A stretch of DNA of 64,000 nucleotides from Paenibacillus nuruki (GCF_001721045.1 NZ_MDER01000075.1:1-64000), one strand, 5' to 3'. Shown: positions 39,958-50,593, counted from the stretch's first letter. The notes: generated from the letters alone by a model not told the origin. Program-made: numbers and translations.

Positions 39958-40374
39958 ATGAGAATATTAGGTTTGGATTATGGGGATCGAAAAATTGGCG
40001 TTGCGATAAGCGATGCTTTTGGCTGGACCGCTCAAGGGGTAGAAGTTATTGATCGTAAACGTACCAAAGATGTCGGTGCACGGATCGTAGAGCTTGTACA
40101 GGAACTTGAAGTGACCGAGATTGTTGTTGGACTACCCAAGAATATGAACGGAAGCGTCGGTCCCCGTGGTCAACTAAGTATGGAATTCGCTGAAAGTCTC
40201 AAAGAATCTGTGCAGCTACCTGTTCACCTATGGGATGAAAGGCTTACAACCGTGTCAGCTGAGCGTACGCTTATCGAGGCAGATGTAAGTCGCAAGAAAC
40301 GCAAGCTAGTGGTTGATAAAATGGCTGCAAGCTTGATTTTACAAAATTACTTGGATGCCAAAAGTAAAAGGTGA
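39958..40374 (+). CDS. ruvX: RuvX (YqgF), Holliday junction resolvase-like nuclease
   Basis: A 138-residue RNase H-fold protein. MRILGLDYGDRKIGVAISD starts the first metal-binding motif, VVGLPKNMNGSVGPRG the second, and LWDERLTTVSAE the third, typical of YqgF/RuvX. It is implicated in Holliday-junction processing and in maturation of pre-16S rRNA. It lies 18 bases after ireB and overlaps the first codons region of the next gene. Confidence 0.94.
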   Translation: MRILGLDYGDRKIGVAISDAFGWTAQGVEVIDRKRTKDVGARIVELVQELEVTEIVVGLPKNMNGSVGPRGQLSMEFAESLKESVQLPVHLWDERLTTVSAERTLIEADVSRKKRKLVVDKMAASLILQNYLDAKSKR

Positions 40375-40385
40375 GGGTGGTAAAT

Positions 40386-40682
40386 ATGGCTAAAGATCAA
40401 AATTTGCTTGAGGAAGAACCAGAAATTATTTATATTCCTGATGATGAAGGTAATGAAGAAGAGTTTGAAGTCATCATGAAATTCGAGGTTGATGGTTCGG
40501 ACGCCAAATATATGATGGTCGTGCCTATGGAATCCACAGAGGACGATACCGACGAAGTATATGCGTTTCGCTATGAAGAAGATAACGATGATCTCAAACT
40601 CTTCATTATCGAAAATGAAGAGGAATGGCAGATCGTTGAAGAAACATTCAATACTTTAGTTGCTGAATTGGATGGTGAATAA
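40386..40682 (+). CDS. DUF1292 protein, YrzB type, copy 1
   Basis: A 98-residue, very acidic protein of the DUF1292 family: IIYIPDDEGNEEEFEVIMKFEVDG and AYRYEED-like core, ending VEETFNTLVAELDGE. The Bacillus homologue is YrzB, encoded at the same place. An in-frame GTG at 40371 overlaps ruvX, but GAGGGTGG precedes the ATG at 40386. Function unknown, though the family lies between ruvX and mltG widely in Firmicutes. Confidence 0.85.
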   Translation: MAKDQNLLEEEPEIIYIPDDEGNEEEFEVIMKFEVDGSDAKYMMVVPMESTEDDTDEVYAFRYEEDNDDLKLFIIENEEEWQIVEETFNTLVAELDGE

Positions 40683-40686
40683 GCCC

Positions 40687-40995
40687 ATGACGGATCTTTC
40701 TGCGAGTAACGTCAAGTTTACGTCAAGATTGCTAGAAGCTTATGGTCTGTTGATTGAACTAACGGATGAACAGAACGAAGTCACTGTTTATCGTATTGTC
40801 AGTGAGTTTCAGATAGACACAGGAACTTATGCAGTCTTGCAAAAAGATACGGTTATTCCTGAAGACAACGTCGAGATTTTAAAAATCATTGATGATGCAG
40901 ATGGACAACCTGAACTTGTGACTATTGATGATGATGATGAATGGGAAGATGTAGCCGAGCTATATGACGAACTGACATTACCGTTTGAAGATTAA
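40687..40995 (+). CDS. DUF1292-related protein, copy 2
   Basis: A 102-residue acidic protein starting four bases after copy 1. It shares DUF1292-like features (a run of Asp near the C-terminus, DEWEDVAELYDEL) and pairs of beta strands, but is clearly diverged from its neighbour. The ATG at 40687 is chosen; the upstream start at 40660 falls inside copy 1. A terminator follows. It may be a paralogue from tandem duplication. Confidence 0.7.
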   Translation: MTDLSASNVKFTSRLLEAYGLLIELTDEQNEVTVYRIVSEFQIDTGTYAVLQKDTVIPEDNVEILKIIDDADGQPELVTIDDDDEWEDVAELYDELTLPFED

Positions 40996-41028
40996 TCACG
41001 GATGCAGTACAATATGCACAATTATCTT

Positions 41029-41062
41029 CCAAAAAGAGCGGGATCTATTCCGCTCTTTTTGG
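41029..41062 (+). terminator. terminator before mltG
   Basis: CCAAAAAGAGCGG (41029-41041) pairs perfectly with CCGCTCTTTTTGG (41050-41062), an 8-base loop. It ends the ireB-ruvX-DUF1292 group. Confidence 0.9.
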
Positions 41063-41086
41063 CTGTAAAAGGAGCTGTTATATTCA

Positions 41087-42136
41087 TTGCGCAGACGAGG
41101 TAGGGCAGGGATATGGATAATATTGATTGTTCTTATTGTGATTGCAGCAGGTATTGGCTACGGCTGGAATGCCATGCAACCTACAGCAACATCAGATCAA
41201 GTCGTTCCATATACATTAAAATCAGGAACAAGCAAATCAACCGTAGCTGAAGAATTAGCTCAAAATGGATTGATCAAAAATGCGTTGGTTTTTAAAGTCT
41301 ATTTGAAATTAAATAGTGAAGGTAGCGAATTCAAAGCAGGTGATTATGAGTTCACGCCAGGTCTAACATATGCTCAAATCATTACGAAGCTGAATAACGC
41401 AGATGTTGTGGTGCCCAAAACGATGAAATTTACGATTCCTGAAGGTTATACCGTGACACAGATTGCGGATAAGTTAAGTGAAGCAGGATTTGTAGATCGT
41501 GATGCTTTTATGAAATTGGTTGATGATCCTTCATCCATGAAGCTTGCTCAAGAATTGAAAGTTCCTACTGGAGACGGCATTCTTCATCCACTGGAAGGGT
41601 ATTTGTTCCCGGCAACCTATGATTTACCGATAGAAAGTACAGAATCCGATATTATCGCTAATATGTTGTTAGCCACACGCACCAAGCTGCGTTCAATTGA
41701 TAATCTAGATGCTCAGCTCAAAGAACGCAATTTGACGGTGCATCAGCTGTTAACAGAGGCCTCTCTTGTTGAACGTGAAGTTGTCGTTCCAGAAGAAAGA
41801 GCTCAGGTTGCAGGGGTAATCGATAATCGTCTGAAGCAAAATATGAAGCTCCAAATTGATGCAACTGTGCAATATGCCCTAGGCAAGCAAAAAGCCCGAC
41901 TGTTATACTCAGATCTTAAAATAGATAGTCCTTACAACACTTACTTACATGAAGGGTTACCACCAGGTCCGATCGCGAATCCGGGTCTAGATGCGATCAA
42001 AGCAACACTGGCACCTGAAGCTTCAAAATATTTATATTATGTGACCAAAAAAGACGGTACAGGCGGGCATTTATTCGCTCAAACGTATCAAGAACATCTC
42101 AAAAATATCGAAACAAGCAAGAGTACAGCCAAGTAA
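41087..42136 (+). CDS. mltG: endolytic peptidoglycan transglycosylase MltG
   Basis: A 349-residue membrane-anchored protein: a Lys/Arg-rich start, one span (about residues 7-28), then a LysM-like region and the YceG catalytic domain with the Glu-containing LTEASLVEREV and SPYNTYLHEGLPPGPIANPGLDAI. It cuts glycan strands outside the membrane and so limits peptidoglycan length. TTG start, with AAAAGGAG about 12 bases upstream. In Bacillus yrrL lies in the same position. Confidence 0.94.
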   Translation: MRRRGRAGIWIILIVLIVIAAGIGYGWNAMQPTATSDQVVPYTLKSGTSKSTVAEELAQNGLIKNALVFKVYLKLNSEGSEFKAGDYEFTPGLTYAQIITKLNNADVVVPKTMKFTIPEGYTVTQIADKLSEAGFVDRDAFMKLVDDPSSMKLAQELKVPTGDGILHPLEGYLFPATYDLPIESTESDIIANMLLATRTKLRSIDNLDAQLKERNLTVHQLLTEASLVEREVVVPEERAQVAGVIDNRLKQNMKLQIDATVQYALGKQKARLLYSDLKIDSPYNTYLHEGLPPGPIANPGLDAIKATLAPEASKYLYYVTKKDGTGGHLFAQTYQEHLKNIETSKSTAK

Positions 42137-42160
42137 GGCTGTGTGGGAGGCGGCTTCAAG

Positions 42161-43093
42161 ATGAATACAAAACCTGAATTGTTGGTTACAGCATCTTCGC
42201 TGGAAGAATTATATCGTTTGGCAGAAGCAGGAGCAGATGCTTTTCTGATCGGTGAAGAACGTTATGGAATGCGATTGTCTGGGGAGTTCAAAGTAGAAGA
42301 TATTGCACAAGCAGTAAATTATGCGCATGAACATGGCAAACGTATTTATGTAGCCGTCAATAATTTAATGACCAATGAGCTTTTAGAAGATTTACCAGAA
42401 TACATCAAACAGCTGACAACGTTACAAGTAGATGGGATTGAATTTGGCGATCCCGCTATCGTAGCATTGGCTCGTGAGCATGCGCCTGGAATAGCGTTAC
42501 ACTGGAATGCTGAGATGACTTCGACCAATGCAGTGACAGCGAACTACTGGGGCCGTAAAGGCGCTACAAGAGCTGTACTGGCACGTGAACTCAATATGGA
42601 TGAGATCACAGGTATGATCGGCAAACTAGAAGTGGAAGCGCAAGTGCAGGTACACGGGATGACGAATATTTATCATTCTAAAAGACGCCTAGTCGGTAGC
42701 TATATGCAACATCAGGGTAGACCTGTGGATGGTAATGATCTAGGTCTGCAACGTGGATTGTTCCTGATTGAAGCCGAACGTCGGGATGAGACATTTCCTA
42801 TCTATGAAGATACCAATGGAACGCATATTATGAGCTCAGAAGATGTATGTATTCTGGAAGATTTACACTTGCTGATGGAAGCAGGCGTTCAAAGCTTCAA
42901 AATCGAAGGCATTTTAAAATCAATCACTTATAACGAAACAGCGGTCCGTATGTTCCGTCAAGCGATTGATCAGTATGCTCAAGATCCAGAACAATATGAA
43001 TTTGATGAGTCATGGATGGATGAGATTCGTCGTATACAAGATCCTGAACGTGAATTGTCATTTGGTTTCTTTTATAAAGAACAAGTATTTTGA
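42161..43093 (+). CDS. trhP1: U32 peptidase-like TrhP1 (YrrN)
   Basis: A 310-residue U32 family protein: ELLVTASSLEELYRLAEAGADAFLIGEERYGMR at the start, then the QVHGMTNIYHSKRRLVG region. It has only one cysteine (EDVCILED), so it lacks the Fe-S cysteines found in its partner. In Bacillus TrhP1 and TrhP2 are needed for 5-hydroxylation of U34 in tRNA. GGGAGG precedes the ATG at 42161. trhP2 follows. Confidence 0.9.
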   Translation: MNTKPELLVTASSLEELYRLAEAGADAFLIGEERYGMRLSGEFKVEDIAQAVNYAHEHGKRIYVAVNNLMTNELLEDLPEYIKQLTTLQVDGIEFGDPAIVALAREHAPGIALHWNAEMTSTNAVTANYWGRKGATRAVLARELNMDEITGMIGKLEVEAQVQVHGMTNIYHSKRRLVGSYMQHQGRPVDGNDLGLQRGLFLIEAERRDETFPIYEDTNGTHIMSSEDVCILEDLHLLMEAGVQSFKIEGILKSITYNETAVRMFRQAIDQYAQDPEQYEFDESWMDEIRRIQDPERELSFGFFYKEQVF

Positions 43094-43133
43094 TTGCAGT
43101 GTAGATGGAATGATTGAAAAAGGGGGGCTTTCC

Positions 43134-44504
43134 ATGTCAACAACGGAAAAACCAAAGTATTATGGTAAACGTCATCGTCTAGCCAAACCTGAATTGTTAG
43201 CACCTGCTGGTAATTTGGAAAAACTGAAATTTGCGATTCACTATGGTGCAGATGCAGTCTATATTGGTGGACAAAAATACGGTCTTCGTTCGAATGCAGA
43301 TAACTTCAGCTTTGAAGAAATGCGTGAAGGGGTCGAATTTGCAAATCGTTACGGTGCTAAAGTATTTGTAGCTACCAATATTTATGCTCATGATGAAGAT
43401 ATTGCAGGTCTTGAAGAGTATTTGTGCAAATTAGAAGAAGTAGGCATCTCTGCGGTTATCGTAGCAGATCCTGCGATTATTGAAACAGCACTACGCTGTG
43501 CACCCGGTCTTGAAGTCCATTTGAGTACACAGCAATCCACATTGAACTGGCAAGCGGTGAAATTCTGGAAAGAAGAAGGATTACCACGGGTTGTATTGGG
43601 AAGGGAAACAAGCTTTGCTGAAATTGCTGAGATCAAAAAACATGTAGATGTTGAAATCGAAGCTTTTATTCATGGAGCGATGTGTTCTTCTTTTTCAGGA
43701 CGCTGTGTGTTATCGAACCACTTTACAGATCGTGACTCTAATCGTGGTGGATGTTGTCAGTCTTGTCGTTGGAAATATGATCTATTCGAAGATGCACGTT
43801 CAGAACAAGAATGGGTATCAGAAGAAGATGCGGCTGATCAACAAATGTTGCAATCTTTTAGTCTGGGTGTGAACCAGAAACCACTTTATGAAGAACAAGA
43901 TTCTGCGTTTTCTATGGGTTCCAAAGATTTGTGTATGTTAGAGCATATTCCTGATCTGATTGAAGTCGGTGTAGATAGCTTCAAAATTGAAGGGCGTATG
44001 AAATCGATCCATTATGTAGCGACTGTGGTGAATGCGTACCGTCAAGCAATCGATTCATATATGGCTGATCCAGAGAATTATGTGTTGAAGCCAGAATGGT
44101 TGGAAGATATTAATAAAGCAGCCAATCGTCCATTAAATACAGGATTTTTCTATGATACACCTGATCATGAAGATCATATCTATGAAGCAGAAGAAAAAGC
44201 AGTTCCTTATGATTTTGCAGGCTTAGTACTGGATTACGATGAAGCAACAGGAATCGCAACGGTGCAACAGCGTAATCATTTCAAACCAGGACAAGAGATC
44301 GAATTTTTTGGACCGAATCAAATGTTTTTCAAACAAACAGTCGGTCAATTGTGGGATGAAAATGGCAACGAGTTAGATGCTGCACGCCATCCATTACAAA
44401 AAGTGAAAATGAAAGTTGATCATCCTGTTCGTTACTTTGATATGATGCGTAAAAACAACACCAAACAAAGCAAATCAGCTGTTAAAACAGCAGTCACAGT
44501 ATAA
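43134..44504 (+). CDS. trhP2: U32 peptidase-like TrhP2 (YrrO)
   Basis: A 456-residue U32 protein with the Cys-rich segment GRCVLSNHFTDRDSNRGGCCQSCRW, the Fe-S site expected in TrhP/RlhA enzymes, absent from TrhP1. MEIEAFIHGAMC and the C-terminal beta-barrel (about 380-456) complete the family pattern. It hydroxylates U34 with TrhP1. The ATG at 43134 has AAAGGGGGGC upstream; the more upstream start at 42966 would lie in trhP1. Unlike Bacillus, trmR (yrrM) is not found next to it. Confidence 0.92.
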   Translation: MSTTEKPKYYGKRHRLAKPELLAPAGNLEKLKFAIHYGADAVYIGGQKYGLRSNADNFSFEEMREGVEFANRYGAKVFVATNIYAHDEDIAGLEEYLCKLEEVGISAVIVADPAIIETALRCAPGLEVHLSTQQSTLNWQAVKFWKEEGLPRVVLGRETSFAEIAEIKKHVDVEIEAFIHGAMCSSFSGRCVLSNHFTDRDSNRGGCCQSCRWKYDLFEDARSEQEWVSEEDAADQQMLQSFSLGVNQKPLYEEQDSAFSMGSKDLCMLEHIPDLIEVGVDSFKIEGRMKSIHYVATVVNAYRQAIDSYMADPENYVLKPEWLEDINKAANRPLNTGFFYDTPDHEDHIYEAEEKAVPYDFAGLVLDYDEATGIATVQQRNHFKPGQEIEFFGPNQMFFKQTVGQLWDENGNELDAARHPLQKVKMKVDHPVRYFDMMRKNNTKQSKSAVKTAVTV

Positions 44505-44550
44505 TTTAAGTTATAAGAAAATAATGGAATCATTTACAATCTTATAAGGT

Positions 44551-44595
44551 AATAAGGTCTATTATACCGCATAGTATAATAGACCTTATTTTTTT
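44551..44595 (+). terminator. terminator after trhP2
   Basis: AATAAGGTCTATTATAC (44551-44567) pairs perfectly with GTATAATAGACCTTATT (44574-44590), followed by a T-run. Confidence 0.9.
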
Positions 44596-44756
44596 GCGAA
44601 AAAGGGTTCAAATTTCCTGGTTTATAACCGATAATGGAATCAAGAGCATTCGAAATGCTTATTTTTTGTTTCGTTTATAAGGTGAAGCAGGGATAAAACA
44701 AGTAGGATTACATAAAAACCTGTATGCACACGAAATCTAAAACGGCGGTGAAGATT

Positions 44757-47279
44757 ATGGGGTTATTGCAGAAAAAAGGTAAGTCAAACAGCAAAACAAC
44801 ACTTCCAGACACCAAGAAGCTTGAAAAAGAACAAAAAAAGAAATTGAAAAGTGAGCGTACAGGTCTAGCGAAAAAGGCTAATGAAGTTGCTCAGAAGAAA
44901 TGGTTTAAACCAGAAAAGAAAGCGAATACACAACAACCTTCTATTCTCCCCACGACAGCAAAACATTCTCGTACACTACCCAAATGGGCGAAAATTCCCA
45001 AAATTCCTAAGTTCTCAAGTAACTATTCAAACTCATCAAATGATCCATCTGTACCCACTAATCGCTGGGGTAGATTAAATCCAGCAAAATCGGTAGGCAT
45101 CAAATTATTTCTTATCTTTTTTATTGCTATTATGTTGCTAGTGGTATCGTTAGGAACGTTCTCGTATCTGATAGCAAAAAGTATTATCAAAGAAAATGCA
45201 GCTATCGGTAATGAACAGACGATTATTCAAACAGGTGAAAAACTTGATGTGATTTTGGGACAACTGGTGAATTCATCTACTCAAATCTTTTTCGATCCTA
45301 ATATGCAAGATCAGTTAGTGAAGTTATCTACAGCAGGTATAGACGATTTTGAGAAATTCCAAGCGGTCAATGCAATTACAAGTAATCTACAAAATCAACT
45401 CAACTCATTAGATGCTATCGATTCAATTTATATTATTCCAATGAATAAAGCAGTGAATATTGTAGGAGCAGGGGTACAGATTCCGGCAGAGGATGAAGTA
45501 CGTAATACAGCCTGGTATAAAGAATTAGAAAGTGGCAACGGTGTGATGCAGTGGGTACCTACCATGGAAATGCAAGGCACTGTCAAAAACTTCTTATTCG
45601 CACGTGCTGTCCGTACGACCAATACTTCTGATTCGTTTATTTTTGTAATCAGTGCCAACAGTAAATTGATCGAAGATCAGATTGCTAATGTAAATATGGG
45701 TACTGGAGGTCGTGTTGATCTTATTGGTGGTGCGACAAATACGGTCGTTGCTTCCACAAATAATGCAGATATTGCAACACCATCGAATTACAGCTTTTTA
45801 ACTCAATTGACAGAGAAAAGCGGTAGAGTAGAAAATAGTGATGGTCAATCGCCTATTTTGATCGCATATAGTACACTTCAAAATTCAGATTGGAAATTAG
45901 TAGGGACAGTACCGATTAATGAACTGGTATCTAGTGCCAAACCGATCTTAAATATGACTTTGATTTTCGCTGTGATTGATGCTGTATTTGCTGTATTAAT
46001 CGGTATCTTTATTATTCGTATTATTGCGAAGCCGTTACAGAATTTACAACAACTTATGCGTCAGGGTGCACAAGGTAAATTGAATGTTCGGACGACTCAT
46101 AAGTCTGAAGATGAGATTGGGCAGTTAGGTTCGGCTTTTAATGAAATGATGGAAAACATTACGAATCTGGTTAAGCAAACGAATCAATCGGCGCAAGAAG
46201 TATTAGGTACAGCCACAATCCTTAGTAATGCTTCCAAACAGACAGCTACATCAGCTAAAGAAATCGCTGTTGCTACTGAAGAAATTGCAAATGGTGCAGG
46301 CAGTCTTGCTCTGGAAGCAGAACGTGGTACAGAACTTGCTGATGGTATTATGGGTCAAATGAATAAAGTAATCAGTGCTAACAATGAAATGGGTGCTTCT
46401 GCTCATGATGTGGAACAAGCTAGTGAAACAGGTGTTCAGCATATGGAAAAATTACTTACTCGCACACAGACTACAGAAGATATGATTCGTTCGCTTGGCG
46501 CTCGGATCGACTCATTACAACAAAGTACGTCTTCTGTTCAACAAGTGCTTGAGGTGATGCAGAATATTACCAAACAAACGAACATCTTATCCCTTAATGC
46601 TACGATTGAAGCCGCTCGTGCTGGAGCAGCCGGTAAAGGATTTATGGTGGTTGCTGATGAAGTACGTAAGTTAGCAGAACAATCACGCGAATCTATTCTC
46701 ATGGTTGGTAAAATCACCACCAATATTCAGCAGGAAATGGAAGAGACGATTAAAGTTCTGAATGATGCCTATCCATTATTCAAACAACAGACAGAAGCAG
46801 TTAAAGATACAACGACTATTTTCGAATCGGTTCAAGGACAAATGTCTGCTTTTGTTACCAAGCTAAATTCAGTTACAGATTCGATTAATGAGCTTAGTCA
46901 GGTGCAAAATACGATGTCTGAAGCGATGAGTAATGTAAGTGCGGTTGCAGAACAATCTTCTGCTACATCACAAGAAGTGGCTTCTCTAAGTAATGAACAA
47001 CACAATGTAAGTAGTCAACTGGTATCCTTGTCAGGTCAATTGGAAAATGTATCGCTTGATTTGAAAGAAACGATCTCACGGTTTACGGTGGAAGAAGACG
47101 AAGGAGATGCAGATGCGTTGCAATCGTCTATAGATCCATTTACAGAAGTGAATGAAGCACAAGAATCACAGCAAGAAGAACAACCAGTAACACAAGATGA
47201 AAAGGATCACGAGCAACCAGAAGCAACACATACTGAAGCAGATGCAGAGCAAGATACAACTTCAGACAAAAAAGAATAA
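44757..47279 (+). CDS. methyl-accepting chemotaxis protein with long Lys-rich N-terminus
   Basis: An 840-residue chemoreceptor. Residues 1-115 form a Lys/Pro-rich, poorly conserved tail before the first span (about 118-140). An outside dCache-like sensor (about 145-405), second span (about 408-430) and HAMP (about 430-485) follow; the signalling tip is [38 protein letters not shown]. The last 60 residues are Glu/Gln/Asp-rich. No CheR-tethering pentapeptide was seen. A start at 44724 lacks a ribosome site; GGCGGTGAAG precedes 44757. Confidence 0.9.
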   Translation: MGLLQKKGKSNSKTTLPDTKKLEKEQKKKLKSERTGLAKKANEVAQKKWFKPEKKANTQQPSILPTTAKHSRTLPKWAKIPKIPKFSSNYSNSSNDPSVPTNRWGRLNPAKSVGIKLFLIFFIAIMLLVVSLGTFSYLIAKSIIKENAAIGNEQTIIQTGEKLDVILGQLVNSSTQIFFDPNMQDQLVKLSTAGIDDFEKFQAVNAITSNLQNQLNSLDAIDSIYIIPMNKAVNIVGAGVQIPAEDEVRNTAWYKELESGNGVMQWVPTMEMQGTVKNFLFARAVRTTNTSDSFIFVISANSKLIEDQIANVNMGTGGRVDLIGGATNTVVASTNNADIATPSNYSFLTQLTEKSGRVENSDGQSPILIAYSTLQNSDWKLVGTVPINELVSSAKPILNMTLIFAVIDAVFAVLIGIFIIRIIAKPLQNLQQLMRQGAQGKLNVRTTHKSEDEIGQLGSAFNEMMENITNLVKQTNQSAQEVLGTATILSNASKQTATSAKEIAVATEEIANGAGSLALEAERGTELADGIMGQMNKVISANNEMGASAHDVEQASETGVQHMEKLLTRTQTTEDMIRSLGARIDSLQQSTSSVQQVLEVMQNITKQTNILSLNATIEAARAGAAGKGFMVVADEVRKLAEQSRESILMVGKITTNIQQEMEETIKVLNDAYPLFKQQTEAVKDTTTIFESVQGQMSAFVTKLNSVTDSINELSQVQNTMSEAMSNVSAVAEQSSATSQEVASLSNEQHNVSSQLVSLSGQLENVSLDLKETISRFTVEEDEGDADALQSSIDPFTEVNEAQESQQEEQPVTQDEKDHEQPEATHTEADAEQDTTSDKKE

Positions 47280-47292
47280 TAGATTTAAAAAA

Positions 47293-47344
47293 AGCCAAAA
47301 GCCGAAGCCCTGTATTCAATACGGGACTTCGGCTTTTTTTGGCT
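47293..47344 (+). terminator. terminator after the chemoreceptor
   Basis: AAAAGCCGAAG and CTTCGGCTTTT pair across 47297-47338, with T-run on the plus strand and A-run upstream. It may serve both directions. Confidence 0.9.
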
Positions 47345-47362
47345 AGCATACCTATTTATGAT

Positions 47363-48487
47363 TTATTGTACAGGCGGAGCTGGATCATCTTCTTGTATCG
47401 GTTCAAATTCTTCTTGTGGAAGTCTGATCCACCGTTGTAGATATCCTTGTAACCACAATTCTTTTAACAAGATAATCAAGATCGGCGACAATACTAAGCC
47501 CACCACACCAAAAATAGATAAAGAAATAATCATTGCTGATAACATCAAATATGCTGAAGAAATGCCAATCGAATTTCCTGTGATTTTGGGTTCTAATAAT
47601 TGACGGGTCAACATCACAACCACTAATAAAACGATCAATCCGATCGCAAGCCCTGTCTCACCAACCACAAATAGATACACAATCCAGGGAATAAAAATAA
47701 CAGGAATACCGAGTAATGGCAAAATATCAAATGCTGCACTGAGTAACGAAATTGAGAAAGCATTATTCACGCCCAAAATAAGCAATCCTATGTACACCAA
47801 TACAAAAGTAATCATCACCATGATGAATTGTGCTTTAAGATAAGCACCGATAGCATAGAAAACATGTTCTTTTAAAAAGAAATAAGCTTTTTTGAGTGTG
47901 TTCGGTGTTCTTTCGGTAGCTACACGTCGCCAGAGATTGATTTCAGCACTCAAAAAGAACGCTAAAATAATACCTACAGCAAAGTTAGCAATAAAAGTAG
48001 AAAATGAGCTAAGCCAGCCTAATACATAGTTGAATGCCGCTTTACCCCAAATCGCTAAGTTCCCTGTAAAGATCGCAAAATATTCATTAATCCGCTGTGT
48101 CACATTGTCTGGTAAGGTATTCATTTCTTGATGCATCAATGTAGTTAGTCGTGTGAAATGACTTTGAACGATCTTAGCATATTCAGGCAAATTATCTGCA
48201 ATCTGAGCAGACTGTGATATAAAGATAAGCCCTGCACCAAACAATGCGCCAAGTAAAAATAATACAAAAGTAAGAACAGCTATCGCTGAGCAGACCATTT
48301 TGGGTAATCCACGACGATGAAGAAACATGGCAAAAGGTTCGATTAAAGCAAAAATAATAAAAGATAAAAAGATAGGCGCAGCAATATGATATAGCTTGCT
48401 TGCGAGTAATAGCACTAGATATACCGTCAAAATCACAATGCCAATATCAAAAGCAGTTCGCCAGTATTTTTTGTACAAAGGAAGCAT
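47363..48487 (-). CDS. AI-2E family transporter (PerM/YhhQ-type membrane protein)
   Basis: A 374-residue protein with about eight spans. The N-terminus KKYWRTAFDIGIVIL and the C-terminal VVVMLTRQLLEPKITGNSIGISS place it in the AI-2E transporter/PerM family. Members have been linked to export of AI-2 and to Na+/H+ exchange, but most are uncharacterised. AAAAGGAG lies about 13 bases before the ATG at 48487. It faces away from ilvD and has a terminator between. Confidence 0.85.
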   Translation of the reverse strand: MLPLYKKYWRTAFDIGIVILTVYLVLLLASKLYHIAAPIFLSFIIFALIEPFAMFLHRRGLPKMVCSAIAVLTFVLFLLGALFGAGLIFISQSAQIADNLPEYAKIVQSHFTRLTTLMHQEMNTLPDNVTQRINEYFAIFTGNLAIWGKAAFNYVLGWLSSFSTFIANFAVGIILAFFLSAEINLWRRVATERTPNTLKKAYFFLKEHVFYAIGAYLKAQFIMVMITFVLVYIGLLILGVNNAFSISLLSAAFDILPLLGIPVIFIPWIVYLFVVGETGLAIGLIVLLVVVMLTRQLLEPKITGNSIGISSAYLMLSAMIISLSIFGVVGLVLSPILIILLKELWLQGYLQRWIRLPQEEFEPIQEDDPAPPVQ

Positions 48488-48556
48488 AAGCGTACTAAAT
48501 CTCCTTTTCTAACATAGTATACAAGCATTTTATAAGCGAGCTTAGATCACGTCAAC

Positions 48557-48592
48557 AAAAAAAGGAACTGCCCCTGAGGACAGTTCCTTTTG
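48557..48592 (-). terminator. terminator after ilvD
   Basis: AAAAGGAACTG and CAGTTCCTTTT (48560-48591) form an 11-bp stem; on the minus strand the tail is T-rich. It ends ilvD. Confidence 0.85.
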
Positions 48593-48634
48593 AGTTATAA
48601 CGAATATTCAACAATCTATTGAATATGCAGATGA

Positions 48635-50329
48635 CTATATTTTCATAACTCCGCCCATACTTGCATTGGTTACAAGTTTGGAATAACGAGCTAGATATCC
48701 TGTTTTTACTTTAGGTTCAAATTCAACCCAGCCTTTACGGCGTTCAGCAAATTCTTCTTCACTAATATGAAGTTCAATTTTGCGTTCGTTCAGATCCAGT
48801 TCAATAATATCTCCATCATTTACAAAAGCGATAGGTCCACCTTCAGCAGCTTCTGGAGAGATATGACCAATACTGATACCACGAGAAGCTCCTGAGAAGC
48901 GTCCATCTGTGATTAGACCGACTTTGGCACCAAGACCCATACCTACAATTTGAGAAGTAGGAGCAAGCATCTCTGGCATACCAGGGCCGCCTTTAGGACC
49001 TTCATAACGGATAACAACGACATGTCCTTCTTTCACATGACCGTTAGCAATCCCGTACAACGCATCATCTTGTGAATCGAAGCAGATTGCAGGGCCTTTA
49101 TGATATCCGCCTACAGAAGCATCAACAGCACCCACTTTGATAATAGCCCCTTGTGGAGCCAAATTACCAAACAATACGGCTAGACCGCCACGCTCAGAGT
49201 GAGGATTATCGATTTTGTGGATAACTTCAGTATTTTGAATTTCTTGTCCTTCTACATTCTCACGAATCGTTTTACCTGTAACGGTAATACAATCTGGATG
49301 TAGAGCACCTGGTTTTTTGAGTAATTCATTCAACACAGCACTTACGCCACCTGCCAAATGAACATCTTCGATATGCCAGTCAGAAGCTGGAGCCAATTTC
49401 GCCAAATGAGGTACACGGTTAGCGACTTCATTGATGCGTTCGATTGGATATTCGATACCTGCTTCTTGAGCAAGAGCCAATGTATGAAGAACTGTATTTG
49501 TAGAACCACCCATCGCCATATCCAAAGCAAATGCATTATCCAATGCTTCTTTAGTTACGATATCACGAGGTTTAAGGTCTAATTTGATCAATTCCATTAA
49601 TTGTGTAGCTGATTTACGAACAAAATCGCGACGATCTTCAGAGACTGCAAGAATTGTTCCGTTACCTGGCAAAGCAATACCCATTGCTTCTGCTAGACAG
49701 TTCATCGAGTTCGCTGTAAACATACCTGAACATGATCCACAAGTTGGACAACCAAATTGTTCTAGTTCAAGCAGACTTGCATCATCAATCTTACCAGCTT
49801 GGTAAGCACCTACACCTTCAAATACAGATGTCAGGGAAATCGAACGACCATTTTTGTCTTTACCGGCTTTCATCGGTCCACCACTAACAAACATTGTAGG
49901 GATGTTAACACGAAGAGCACCCATCATCATACCCGGTGTGATTTTGTCACAGTTTGGAATACAGACCATGCCATCGAACCAGTGAGCGGCAACAACAGTT
50001 TCAAGAGAATCAGCAATGATTTCACGACTCGGTAACGAATAACGCATACCGATATGTCCCATTGCGATACCATCATCTACGCCAATCGTATTAAATTCAA
50101 ACGGAACGCCGCCTGCTTCACGGATCGCTTCTTTTACGATTTTACCAAACTCTTGTAGATGTACATGACCCGGTACGATATCAATATAAGAGTTACATAC
50201 CGCGATAAACGGTTTACCAAAATCTTCTTCTTTAACGCCTGCGGCACGAAGTAAGCTACGGTGTGGTGCACGGTCGAAACCTTTTTTGATCATATCGGAA
50301 CGCATTTTTTTGCCCTTGTTGACTACCAT
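48635..50329 (-). CDS. ilvD: dihydroxy-acid dehydratase
   Basis: IlvD dehydrates dihydroxy acids to the keto acids of valine and isoleucine (branched-chain synthesis). The Fe-S cysteines lie in [11 protein letters not shown] and [19 protein letters not shown], and the active-site region GRFSGASRG near the C-terminus. A longer upstream frame exists, but the start at 50329 is supported by TTGGGGGGAAAT and gives 564 residues, the usual size. It is isolated from other ilv genes here. No T-box or clear CodY box was seen upstream. Confidence 0.95.
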   Translation of the reverse strand: MVVNKGKKMRSDMIKKGFDRAPHRSLLRAAGVKEEDFGKPFIAVCNSYIDIVPGHVHLQEFGKIVKEAIREAGGVPFEFNTIGVDDGIAMGHIGMRYSLPSREIIADSLETVVAAHWFDGMVCIPNCDKITPGMMMGALRVNIPTMFVSGGPMKAGKDKNGRSISLTSVFEGVGAYQAGKIDDASLLELEQFGCPTCGSCSGMFTANSMNCLAEAMGIALPGNGTILAVSEDRRDFVRKSATQLMELIKLDLKPRDIVTKEALDNAFALDMAMGGSTNTVLHTLALAQEAGIEYPIERINEVANRVPHLAKLAPASDWHIEDVHLAGGVSAVLNELLKKPGALHPDCITVTGKTIRENVEGQEIQNTEVIHKIDNPHSERGGLAVLFGNLAPQGAIIKVGAVDASVGGYHKGPAICFDSQDDALYGIANGHVKEGHVVVIRYEGPKGGPGMPEMLAPTSQIVGMGLGAKVGLITDGRFSGASRGISIGHISPEAAEGGPIAFVNDGDIIELDLNERKIELHISEEEFAERRKGWVEFEPKVKTGYLARYSKLVTNASMGGVMKI

Positions 50330-50543
50330 GGTGTCGATTTCCCCCCAAATATATAATAGTAAGCTTTGGAGCTTTAGCGCGTTGTAACGCCAAAGGTAAA
50401 AGCTAAAAAAGTCTTGCATAACGTAGTATAAATATACAAATTACGCGGAAGTTTTCTATAGAGTCTATCATATATGTTAGCTTTTTTCTAGCGAATATAT
50501 ATTAAATCCGTAGCAAAACAAAACGAAATAAAAAAGATGGCAC

Positions 50544-50588
50544 AAAAAAAGCAGACATTCCACCATTAATGGAAATGTCTGCTTTTTA
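50544..50588 (-). terminator. terminator after the KGG gene, bidirectional
   Basis: AAAAAGCAGACATTCC and GGAAATGTCTGCTTTTT (50548-50586) pair, with T-run on the minus strand. It also serves no gene on the plus strand. Confidence 0.85.
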
Positions 50589-50593
50589 TGGTA

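Noticed and set aside
44724-44756. Upstream ATG of the chemoreceptor
   Set aside because: No ribosome site precedes it, while a purine-rich site precedes the ATG at 44757.
50330-50419. Long N-terminal extension of IlvD
   Set aside because: The extension has no family support; the start at 50329 has a strong ribosome site and gives the usual length.
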